From: Xestospongia bergquistia | Taxonomy: Eukaryota; Porifera; Demospongiae; Haplosclerida; Petrosiidae | DNA: 64,000 nucleotides | Assembly: GCA_963965975.1 (NCBI GenBank) | Contig: OZ014412.1 | Location: forward strand, 5,768,501 to 5,832,500 | Direction of reading: 5' to 3' | Shown here: positions 25,111 to 36,600 of the stretch, in pieces | Position numbering within the stretch: the first letter of the stretch is position 1 | Layout: every line of letters begins with the position of its first letter | Position numbers and translations under genes: made by a program | The notes under the pieces: generated by a model | What the model saw: the letters and a program-made list of their open reading frames with translations, nothing else | Databases searched by the model: none | Told to the model about the DNA's origin: nothing

Positions 25111-26466
25111 AGTTTTAAATACAGGCACGCCCGAAACTACTTATATTATAATTAGTTCATCTTGAGTTATCAGGGGTCTACTCCCGAGGTTTTTTCAAGG
25201 TTAGCACACATCAATTTTTGAAGTGGAATCAAGAATTACTGATTTTGAGCTCGAGGTTAACTACTGAGGAAAAGCTTTAAATGTTTAACAATCAATCATT
25301 GTCTTTTATAGCAAGTTTTGTGTCACCAATATCACAGTAACAATAATACACAGCCTTATAATATATTTTGTGCACATTTTAACCCCAATCCATCTCATCT
25401 TGGCCTCATATACTGATGTAAGGTAATACAGTTTACTGTCAGGTTAACATGATACAAGATGTAGACAGTTAGTATTAGCAATAATTTTAGAAATGAAGTG
25501 AGCAACAAGTAAAATATATAACAATATAATTAATTATAGATAAGTGACATAGGTTTGGTGTAGTGATCTAGAACCAAGACAAACTAATAATAGTAAGGAC
25601 ATGACATTATATGTCTCCTGATTTATGGCAAGTTTTTTGAGTAAAAAAGTGAGTATTTGTGAAAGATATGGGACATTACTTGGTGAGACCAGCACTATCA
25701 TCTGAGCTACTCTTACACTAATAAACAATAATACATTGAGTAATAAGATAAAGTACAGTTCAAAACTTCAAGTGCATTATAGAAATACAAATATTTGGGT
25801 GTGGTCTTGTGGTTTTAATTCCATCATGTACTATTGAAATTGCACTTGATCAAATACTATAATCATCAAATATATTTTATACACTTAATGTGTTATGGTC
25901 AATAGTTTTTAGGCAGTACCTATGAAATAAATAAGACACAGAAAATGGATGGACAAACTGCAATAACAGTGATATTATATTAAAAAGAGAACACATCCAT
26001 CTCCTCAGTTCCTTCCAACTAGTCCTTGAGTCATTTAACTGATTTTGAGATGTAATAAATCAAATTTCATTCTCCCACATAAACACTTAATATGACAATT
26101 ACTTAGTATAGTCTTTTGTTATGAATACATTCTAACATTAAATATATAAACCTCTATATAAATCAAGACAAGTATCTTTATCACTTGTTAAAGAAATGCA
26201 CTGACTTAAAACATAGCTAAACGCACATCATCTAAAATAACATCATTGATTAAAATATTTCTAATTGGCAAACAATTTTGCCAATATTCTAGCAGAATAT
26301 AGCATATAGCCAGTCATATTAATAGACAGTTACAAAAACTGTACAATATACCAGCTGCATTATATGCCAGTCATTATTATTGGTTATACCTAAGCCACAC
26401 AGCTGTCACAACTTTTCTTTATATCACAATGCAACAATCTTACAGGATTACGTAAAAAAGTTATAC
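25111..26466. other. 5' flank of A2 with a fragment of the R block
   Basis: 25111-25800 resembles the A1 flank. From about 25826 to 26450 it carries diverged pieces of block R (equivalent to R1 positions near 20-300 and 800-1100). No gene. Confidence 0.5.
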
Positions 26467-26575
26467 TATATATACATACATATACATATATATATGTATA
26501 TATGTATGTATGTATGTTTGTATGTATGTATGTATGTATGTATGTATGTTTGTATGTATGTATGTATATATGTAA
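26467..26575. repeat. (TATG)n microsatellite
   Basis: TATG/TATA repeats, about 110 bp. The corresponding array in unit 2 is more than twice as long. The open frames it creates on both strands are not genes. Confidence 0.9.
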
Positions 26576-27920
26576 TATCATAATATACTAATATTTTAAT
26601 AGAGAATATGGTTCTAGTACCTTGTACCTAAATAATCATAGTACAGTATTTCTTCTAGTACCTTTAACCCCTTAATAAACTACACAAGTGCAAAAAGTAT
26701 GTGTATTATAGTTTAGACTGATTTCAGTTTAATATATTTCATTCCAAGACCACATTATACTAAGCTTTAATTTTAATCAATCTTGTCTGGAACCAGTAGA
26801 ACATCATTACCATGACAACGTCATGACAATGTCGGTGGCTTCTATGAACCTCATTACAGGTATTGTTTTCCTCCTTTTTGACTCTCAATTTACAAAGTAT
26901 GTTTTTTACCTTAATATTCACAATGTGTTAATAATATTCATAATTTTGTTTATATGTTTATGGTCAAAATTTTGTATTACTCGAGAAAATTTTATGTAGC
27001 AGAGTTTATCCCTCTCATATAAAAGTACATATACACATAAAATATAGATATAGTATACAACATGACATTGCTATAATTTAAAATGACTAACTATAACAAG
27101 CTATGGATGGATCAAAAGGAATGTGATGTATATAATCATACCAGAAATTGCTAATTCAGCTGGTAATGTACTGTAAGGATACCTGTTTGTTGATTGTTAG
27201 AAGACAAGATAAATCTGATTTTTTTAAGAAATTACAATAACAAATGTTAGTGACAAAGGACACAATTTGATAATCACTTAGAACAGGCCACGTGATCAGG
27301 TATGTGCTAGCAGTGCTTATGCAGAGATGGTCTAGATATTGTCCATTGGAAATATAGTGACAGAAAGTAATAAATATCTCACTCGAAACTGATCAAAATC
27401 TTTTAATTCTATGCAGTATTTCTTTCTATCATAATCCTTTCAGTAGATCAATACAAATTTTCTAAGCATCACTTGCACCATTGGTCAAATTCTGATTTTG
27501 TTCATGTTTCTACCTCTACCTCTGCTTTATATTTCACAATAACTCTATAACCTTTAAACGGTTTGGATGCCAAAATGACAGAAGCAACACACTCAACTAC
27601 AATGGATGGCCTTTTATAGGTCTCGTTTTGAGTGGATTAGAAACAAAAATAGTGATTTCAGTAGTTTTCTATCAAGAGCTACTCTTAGGAAGCCATTTTT
27701 ATGAATAAATAATATTTCTTATAACTTCAATGGATAAAATATATTAAGCCAAGCAACAACTAAATAAAAAATTCAAACCTAAAATGAACAAGGATGTTAT
27801 TATAATAACTAACACTACATACTAATTTGTTCCCTACATCTATTGCATAATTCATTTATTATACAGTCTGTATAGAGCCCTATACTATTGCTATCTATAT
27901 GGCCCAATATCAACAATCTA
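26576..27920. other. Noncoding spacer between A2 and S1
   Basis: Downstream of S1 (minus strand) and upstream of A2. Nothing recognisable; its copy in unit 2 is 46833-48180. Confidence 0.5.
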
Positions 27921-27932
27921 TTACACACGTTT

Positions 27933-27975
<43 letters not shown>

Positions 27976-29437
27976 ATGTCTTGTCTTTGTTGCCGTAGTT
28001 CATACATTTGCATCATTTGTACTGTTTGTTGCGTTTTTAACAAACGCTTGATTTTTCTGAGTTCTCGTTGCTCTGGAGTTTCTGAAAAGTATATCATACA
28101 GAGATATGGACATACTAAACAGTCAATACAAAATTTGCCTGGTTCACTGCAGGAACAATCATTTTGGACACAAGCATAACAGCATGCTCCTCCACAACAA
28201 CAACAGCAAAAGAAAATAAATGCAGTAACACAGACAGTGATAAGGACCCAGTTTTCAGTTATATGATCTATCCATGAATTATTTGTATCATTTGTTGTGA
28301 CTAGAAAAAATAGTGAAAACTACATGATCATTGTATATGTTACTCACCATTACATGTACTAACTGTAGTAGTAGGTTTGGAGTGACTAGAGACTGATATA
28401 AAAGAGAGAACAGATTATATATGAACTAATTAATTAGGATAATTATTAAATTATACATACTGTATATACATTCCAAAGTAACATCATCATTATGTGTACA
28501 GACACTACTAGCATATGAAGTCGATGGACATGAGTTGCTTGAGGAGTAACAAATGTCAGAAGAAGTGCTGCGCATTGTAGAAGTCCATATTGGTTGACTT
28601 GTAGCACCAGGTCTATGAAGTGTATGAGCTGTGTTACTTAAAGTTAAGTATACCCTACAGATTAAGATGATTGTAGTTATTGTAGTCATTGTATCCCAAT
28701 TGTTTGCATATTACTCTAGCATCAGTGCTATCAAACTGATCATCACACATAGTTCCCCATTGTCCATTACAGTAGACCTCCACTCGACCTTCATTAGAAT
28801 AACCTCCTCCTTGAAGACGTATCATACCAGGGTAAGGATTGTTGTTCCAGATCCTAGTGGTATCTGGAGAATTTAGATAAAATATGTTGCATGCTTTTTA
28901 TGAGGAATGTGACTCACAGCAATATACTGTAGCATCATATGAGTTGGTACAATTTCTATCAGTAGAGAAGGAACATTGAAAGATTGTAAGGTAATCACTA
29001 CTATCACAGGAGACAGCACTTTGAATTGTTGGAGTATAGTCGGTACCATAACTGCTCATTTATATTAAAAAATTAGTAATTTTTTGTTTTACTAACTTCA
29101 CCAATCCTGCTCTAGAGTAACTCGAGGCTCCTGTATATCCTAACTGATGACAAATGACGTCAGCTTCATTTTGACTGTAACTGTAGTCGTCACAGATATT
29201 GCTGGCATTCACATCATCACTGTAGTAGACCCTTATAATTCCATAGTTGTAGGAGTTTGAAGTGACTCCATTACGAAAGAGTATTATAGAACTTGCTAGA
29301 TATAAAAATGAACAAGAAATTAAAGGAATATATAATTATGTTTGCTTAGTAGATATTGTAGTGAGCGACTTACAGTGAACATAAGAAACAAAACAAATCA
29401 GACCACTCAAAAACAACAAAAAGCTATTCAGAGCCAT
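27921..29437 (-). CDS. SRCR receptor S1 (400 aa, two SRCR domains, one membrane span, polyQ tail)
   Basis: Seven exons in matching phase: 29374-29437, 29097-29295, 28918-29051, 28659-28863, 28461-28636, 28348-28392, 27921-28300. The first encodes a signal peptide ([20 protein letters not shown]). SRCR domain 1 has [21 protein letters not shown]; domain 2 has [17 protein letters not shown] and [10 protein letters not shown]. Both are scavenger-receptor Cys-rich folds, usually extracellular ligand-binding modules. A Ser/Thr-rich stem ([13 protein letters not shown]) precedes a membrane span ([14 protein letters not shown]) followed at once by a Cys cluster likely to be lipidated, a second Cys-rich patch, a basic coiled segment ([14 protein letters not shown]) and 14 glutamines. 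Intron 4 would be only 22 nt (28637-28658). Likely a plasma-membrane recognition receptor. Head-to-head with F1. Confidence 0.8.
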
Positions 29438-29632
29438 TTTCCTTAAGAAAAAAATCCAGTTGATGTTTGAAGTATCAGTGATGCCTCAGTTCACGCAGCC
29501 GTTACCCACTGATAAGTATACGCACTGATAGGGATACGCAGTTATGAATAAAACTTTAAGTCATAATCACGCATAATATTATTACGTGTGTATGTATTAT
29601 TATTTTAGGAATGACTGTTTAAACCAATACTA

Positions 29633-29633
<1 letters not shown>

Positions 29634-29663
<30 letters not shown>
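29634..29663. repeat. (TG)n microsatellite
   Basis: About 30 bp of TG upstream of S1; the copy upstream of S2 is about 97 bp. Confidence 0.9.
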
Positions 29664-29665
<2 letters not shown>

Positions 29666-30162
29666 GGTGTATAAGTTTATACTTGGATTGTAATGACATA
29701 GAGTCTATAATTCTCTTTCATCATATTTGTTTTTTTTTATTTCACAAATAAAACACTCAATAGCATACACTAATAAATTGAGTGCACAATATGGAATAAG
29801 AAGTATTATATTTTTTTCCAGAATTGTAGGGATTCATAAGATGGTGCTACCATTGTGACAGGACCTGTCCTGTATCCTTTAAGATATGACACTATTATAT
29901 ACAAATACAAGAGCACTTGTGTGAGTTTCCTTAATATATCACCCATTTAATAAAGTACTTAGATGTAAAAGATATATGCATACATACTTAGACCAATTTC
30001 AGTTCTAAATATTTCGTTCCTAGACCACATGCATGTGTGCTGAGCTTTAATTTTGATCACTCTTGTGTGGAACCAGTAGATGGATGAATAGATACATGGA
30101 TAAATGGATGGATGGATGGAAGAAAACTGTATTAACAACCATTTCTTTTATTTAATTAATAG

Positions 30163-32769
30163 AAATATTAGTGATGTAGAATACTGGATTGCTGTGGCTA
30201 CAAACAGATTTGATGATGCTGTTGGAACACCCACTAGCCCAGTTTGTATAACCCTCACTAGTAAATGTTCTTAATGTGACTGTAACAATTATATCTTTAA
30301 TAATAATATTGAGATGCTTATTTTGAATGATTTAAAACAATGTATATAATATTATTAATGATTATCTTTTATTTACTCTTTCACTATAGCACCTTTACTT
30401 GTTGTAATAACCCTACCTACACAGTAAATCAAATGGACATGGCAACTGGACTTAGAATAAGTTGGACTGTAAGTAATCTATTTAGGACTTAACATCAATG
30501 TGGTCATAAAGGGATATGTGTTCAAAAAATTGACACTTTATAGTACTAATATTCATATGTAACCTAATCTCCTATATTGTGGGTGTCCCAAGTTTATGAC
30601 GTTAATGAATAATATTAATCATCATGACAACATACATTGTATCCTAATAAAGCATAAACAACATCACATGCATGACACATGCAGAAATAGTTCCAATAAT
30701 TGGTTAGTTTTCTGAGAATAGCAAAGTAGTTAATTCACTGTTCTTAGAAAACCCATATTGTCATGATTATTATGAGAATGACGGGATTTAATATAATATT
30801 ATTTAATCACTTTATCTGATTCATAATCACTTAACTTGGAATTTGGACAGGCTAAACTGAGTAAACTCCATCATACAAACATTTACATCAACAATAATTC
30901 TTGTGTCTAACTAATCAGACGTTAAATAGAATGCAATTAACTATGTGACTATCAGTTAATATGCTGTGATATTTACTATTTCAGCATCCCATCTTATATT
31001 ATACATAACCTAATTGACCTATGAATTGGTGAAATCAGCAGCTATTATAGTATATAGTACTATAGCCAATAATGGACTTATTTTATCTTGTAACTGTGAT
31101 GTTACTATAAATAGCAAATGTGTTACTGTTACTATACTTAAAATTTAGAATGGTTTTGATTACAGGATATAGAAATCTAGTAACAACATAATCTTGTGAG
31201 AGCTCACATTCAGAAACTACCAGCTGTAAAAAAAGCCATTGGAATCTGGCACGGCTAGCTTAGTGCAAAAAAGCAATTAAGATACAAAAATAGCTCATTA
31301 ATATAATATTTACTGAGGACACCCTCCTTGCTTATACTACACTACAACCATTCCTTGCTAATCATTTATTGGTTGCTTAGTAACAAGTACATGTCACATG
31401 TAAATCACATGTATGAAAGTATATTAATAAACAATATAATATAATGATGTTTTACTTTATTAGCTATCACAGGAACCATCCCAACTCCTTCAACTTCTAT
31501 CCTTGTACCTTCGTCCACTTCTTCTACTACTACTTTACCAAGTACTACACCAACATCTGGTACAACTGATACCACAACCCCAGGTATAGTGAATATATAA
31601 TGATATTTTTGACATTGTTTGTCGTTGTCTCTCTCCTTCTAGATCTTGAGGCTTGAGAGATAGCTGTTAGATGTGGTATTGATCTGTAATTGTTGCCATA
31701 GCTATTTTATTGATTTGCTGTTGCTGTTGTTGTATTAATCATATGAGCAAGGAATCAGAAGACTGAGAAGAGTGAATTGTCTGCAAATTCATTTAAAGCA
31801 TCAATTATATCATATAGAACAGTGTCTACTATATGTGTCAATATTAGTGTTTTTGTTTTGTGACTTAACTGGTCAATCTAGTCAAACTGGTTTACCTAGC
31901 TCAATCATAGCCATGTTCATATACATGTATCAATCTAGTATTCTATTGTATTGAGGCATTCTTTTTATCATTTCCTTTTGTTCAAATACATGTACAATCA
32001 TGTACAATACATATATACATATGTTGCTAAGTGATGATATGATGTCATAATATTTATACCATTCTGTTTGTTTTATACTTGCATTTTTGTTGAATTGCTA
32101 CAAGTCTAGTTTCTTATTTTAATAAGATATACTCAAAGAATTATCAATAGACTTACTCCTTTGTTGACTGACCTAGTCTGTTCTTGTTTTACTTATACTT
32201 TACTATAACATTTTGCAAACAGACACTAATAATTTTATAGTACAGTCTGTTATTTATATCTTATACACAGTTACACAGTTATAGCAGCTGTTACACAATA
32301 CTAGCAGCTGTATTATATATATATGATGTAAAGTACAGTAATATGTAAGGTATATAAATTTTGTGTATTAAAGCTTTTAAAAAGGTCAAAGTTCATACAT
32401 TAAACTTTATCTTTCTTTCTCTCTTATAGACATGAGTTAAAGGAAGGTACTTGTCTTTAAATCTAGTATATCTTCTTATGTGATTAACTGTCATTAATTT
32501 GAACCATTAACCATTCTCTTTGTTATTTTAAATATAAATTTCTTATCATGTTATTTTATTTAGTGTTGTACTTGTTATTTTAGGTCATTTGACTTGTACA
32601 TAATAGTATTATAGATCATGTGATTTGTATGGATGAATTATTATAGGTCACATGACTTGTATATAGTGTGTGTTAAGTGCCCTTAACTGAATAAGTAATC
32701 TTTATTAATTTTTATTGTTTATTTTAATAATTTTAATAATTTTAATAATTTTTTAACACATTAACATTC

Positions 32770-32825
<56 letters not shown>

Positions 32826-33471
32826 CATTCATTACATTTGGTCTGTGATGCTCTATATTACTAATACAAGTAATGGATTTAGTTCAACAATATAAGTGTG
32901 AATGAACATATAAACATGCATACTATTAACAGTAAATTTAATTGTCACTGTGGACACACCTTTACTGTAGTACATGCCAAAATAAAATAAGAGATATTAC
33001 TGCTTCTTTCTTGTGTGGCATAATGTGGCAGTGAGACTATATTTGGCAGTGGGACTATATCTATATTTACTGTATAGATCAAATCAGTTGTGTTAATGTA
33101 ATAGATGCAAACTCAATTACTTGATATCAGGTATGTCACTAACAGTATCATATATAACTAACATGTACTATCATTATAAGGTTGTCCAAGTGATGCTCCT
33201 ACAGGACTGGGTTTTACAGCTCTCACAAACACTTCAGTCACTCTCTACTGGTCACCTCCTACTCTTTATCCTAACTGTATAGTTAACTACACTGTTGAGA
33301 TCAGGACAACCAGTGATAATATATGATACATTAATTAATTTAATCTTATAATTAAAGTGTAACAAATTGAAAGTACTTATTAAAGACTGATAATAATATT
33401 TTGTATGTTAAAGATCATATTGGATTTGTCAGTGACCAGTATGACTCTTCTAATTCTTCTTTGTTAATGCT
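30163..33471 (+). pseudogene. Fibronectin-III / mucin-like gene remnant F1
   Basis: Scattered plus-strand exons in compatible phase: 30163-30260 (end of an FN3-like domain, NISDVEYWIAVATNRFDD), 31464-31583 (Thr/Ser/Pro-rich: LVPSSTSSTTTLPSTTPTSG), 33181-33312 (start of an FN3 domain: PSDAPTGLGFTALTNTSVTL, then VTLYWSPP and VNYTVEIRTT), and 33414-33471. No start, signal peptide, membrane anchor or end exon is found; the last exon has a good GTAAGT donor but G1 begins 158 bp later on the other strand. This is the pattern of a secreted or surface FN3/mucin protein of which only part was captured or kept. The gaps between exons are long for this genome, supporting decay. Confidence 0.55.
32774..32820. 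repeat. (AG)n microsatellite
   Basis: About 47 bp of AG; 32 bp in the unit 2 copy. Confidence 0.9.
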
Positions 33472-33628
33472 GTAAGTTTCAACTTTAAAATTTACCTCTT
33501 TTTCAGCTTTCGTCATTAATTTTCAATTTTAATTTTCTTTTAAACTTCAAGTCACCAATTTAGTATTACAATAAAATAAACCAATAGTTTAAAAAAACAA
33601 CAGTTTTAGTAAACATAATATAAAAGAG

Positions 33629-36600
33629 TCATGTTCTTTTAAACAGTCCTATAAACCATTCTGCAGGTCTACCAATTATATCAAGAGCTGTCTTTATAAA
33701 ATTACCAAACGACTCTCCAAACCATCTCTCAATAATATGTCTGGTGACTTCAGTTGCGAATTTATCAGTAATAGGAATATCGGAAGTAGCAGGATGGTTA
33801 TTGCTGGGACTCTGTGAGGACTCCTTGCATTGGGTAGAGATGTCCTGTATACCATCATGATAATATATATATTTAAAACCATTTGATATTACCTTTGTTG
33901 TATTTTTTTCCCTTACAAGTTGAGGTTGGTATACTGTACTGGACACATGAACATGTTCCTATGTAAAATGGAATATTATTAACTATTATTATTTATATAG
34001 ATATAATATCACATTTATTATAGTTTACGACGAGGACATTTAAGTGTCAAAAGGTTGTATATAGGCCATAAATCCCTCACCACAGTTATATGTATAAGAT
34101 CATATAAGGTTATTGTAACATTCTGAGTACATGTAATTATGTCAATGGTATTTGTCAATTTTGAGTATGATAAATTTGGCAGAGACGTTGGTGTCCTTGT
34201 AAACTATAAAATATATCCTAACTCCTAGCTTGTATCATCACTGCATAACAGCAATATTGTACTAAGTATGGAAAATTGTGTTGCGAATTCTTCATGATAT
34301 TAGCCCTCAACTTTACCTCTGCCTCAAATCTCAGAGTGAGGTCTGATATTTGCAGAAGCCCAATGAGATAGTTGACCTTTGGGCATGGCCCAGTGAAACA
34401 GTTTGAACCTCGGGCTATGCACTTTGATATTTAGGGTTTATAAAATAGGGACCATTATTAAAACAAGTTGACCTCAGACTGTCTCACTGGGTCTCCATAG
34501 ATATTGTTGCTATACACTTCAAAACTATTGTATGTATATTAAATACACACATATATAATACATACATATATAATACACACGTATATAATACATACATATA
34601 TAATACACACGTATATAATACATACATATATAATACACACATATATAATACACACATATATAATACATACATATATAATACACACATATATAATACACAC
34701 GTATATAATACATACATATATAATACATACATATATAATACACATATACAATTATATATTTATATATATATATATATGTATGCAATTCAATATTATAAAG
34801 AATTTCTGAATTAATCGAGACAAAAATAACCTTTTCTCCTGTTTCTAGCTTTGATTGGAGTGAATGTGGTGATTTAGACAGTCGTACAATTTCACAGTGA
34901 TCCTCCTATTAAAAAATGCAAATATATATTAACTATTATATTTGTGTTAATATAATTTATATACTTTATAGAAAGGATAGTTATTGATGTCACTAGCAAG
35001 TTGAAATGTACAATACTTAGCTATATTAGTTATTTCTTAAATTTGATAATGGTAAGCTAATAAAAAAAGGAATGACAATGTACAATATTTTTGTATTCAG
35101 TTAAACTTTAAGAAAAAGCTTTTATTACTGCTTAAAGTGGTGTTCAAGTGTAATGCAGAAATTAAGTCCCAAGATCACACACTTAAGATGATTAAATTCT
35201 AACAACAAAACTTACTTCAGCAATATTACCTAACTCTCTGTGTGGATTAGGATATTGTTATATATAGTAAATAAAATATATATATTGTGTGTATATATTG
35301 TCATAGTAAGTAACTCTTTATGTGGATAGGATTGATCATAAGTGACCTTAAGTCTTAAATAATGGCTTATTTTAAACTTTTAAATATACAGGTAAGTAAA
35401 GTTAAAGCAGTACACTTCTTAAGTGGTTTTTGTTACTTGATGAGTGAGGTTTAGTAAGGCTATGTATTCCTATGTTACTATAGATACATGATTGTATTGT
35501 ATTATATTTATTATCTCACAGGAATTTCTAGATGAGTATCACTACTATCTTCAGCAACTATCATACGATCTTGGTTAATTTGAAGAAATAGTTTTGTCTC
35601 CTTCACTCGGAGGCAACAGGCTTCCCAAAAGCTGTTGAACCAGCTTTCTCGATCAGGAAGATGCATTGGATTTCGGTTACGACGAGTTATTTTATAATCT
35701 CCAGTGGGTATTACAGGAATTCTTTCAACAATTTTCTGACTTACTCCAACTTCACATGTGAGGAAAGTTTTTAATTCCATCTCCCACTTCTTCAGACGAT
35801 GCTCAAACCTCTTCTTTTCAAGTAACTCCCATCCTTTTTCATCATCAAGGTCAGGCTCTACCACATTCTCATCTCGGCTATCTTTCCTGTCACAGCTCTC
35901 CATATTAGCAAATGTGAGAACAAGTACAGCGTAATTCCAAAACTTTTCTCCAAATGCCTTTGTGAGCTTTTTCATAGCATTTTCGTCATCATCAGTAATA
36001 CGATGGTTGATCATCTTAGTACAATAGAGAACTAAACTGAGATCTTTACATTGGTTTGTTAAACTTTCAATATATTCCTTTTCGTTTACAGAGCGATCTT
36101 GAAGGCCAGGAGAATCAAACACTGTTACTGGAACATCACAGATATTACAAGTATATTTCATAACATTTTCAGTGCTGCGTGTAGTACCAGCTCCTTCGAT
36201 TGCAATTTGTTTCCCAATAATACCATTGATAAGTGTAGATTTTCCTTGACCAGTTTTTCCAGTGACTAGCATTCTCAATTCATGTTGATTTGACAAAGCT
36301 ACTTGTAACATCGATTTGAGAGTAGTTCTTACATTTCTTGCACTGGACCACAGGATTGAGGGGGTCCTGGGTACATGAGAGAACAGTATTACAGACATGG
36401 TCTGCATTTAGCATGGGGACTCTTACCATTTATGGATAACTCGAATTATCTTTCCAGTTGATTCTATTAAAAGAATGCATACAACATATATAGAGGAAAT
36501 GATACAGACATACATACACACACCATTATCTGATGTCCAATGAAACCATTCCAGTAAAATTTAGGGAATGAATATTATCATTATTGTAATGCATCTTAAT

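Noticed and set aside
28426-28689. Single long frame in S1 as a stand-alone protein
   Set aside because: It is exon 5 plus readthrough over the putative 22-nt intron; flanking exons match in phase, so it belongs to S1. The same holds at 48627-48926.
30390-30468. Extra fibronectin-like exon (MDMATGLRISWT) in F1
   Set aside because: Its phase does not fit between the exons at 30163-30260 and 31464-31583, and the F2 copy has a stop; left out of the model.
34484-34785. Tyr/Ile/Cys/Val open frames in three minus-strand frames
   Set aside because: 15-bp minisatellite inside a G1 intron.
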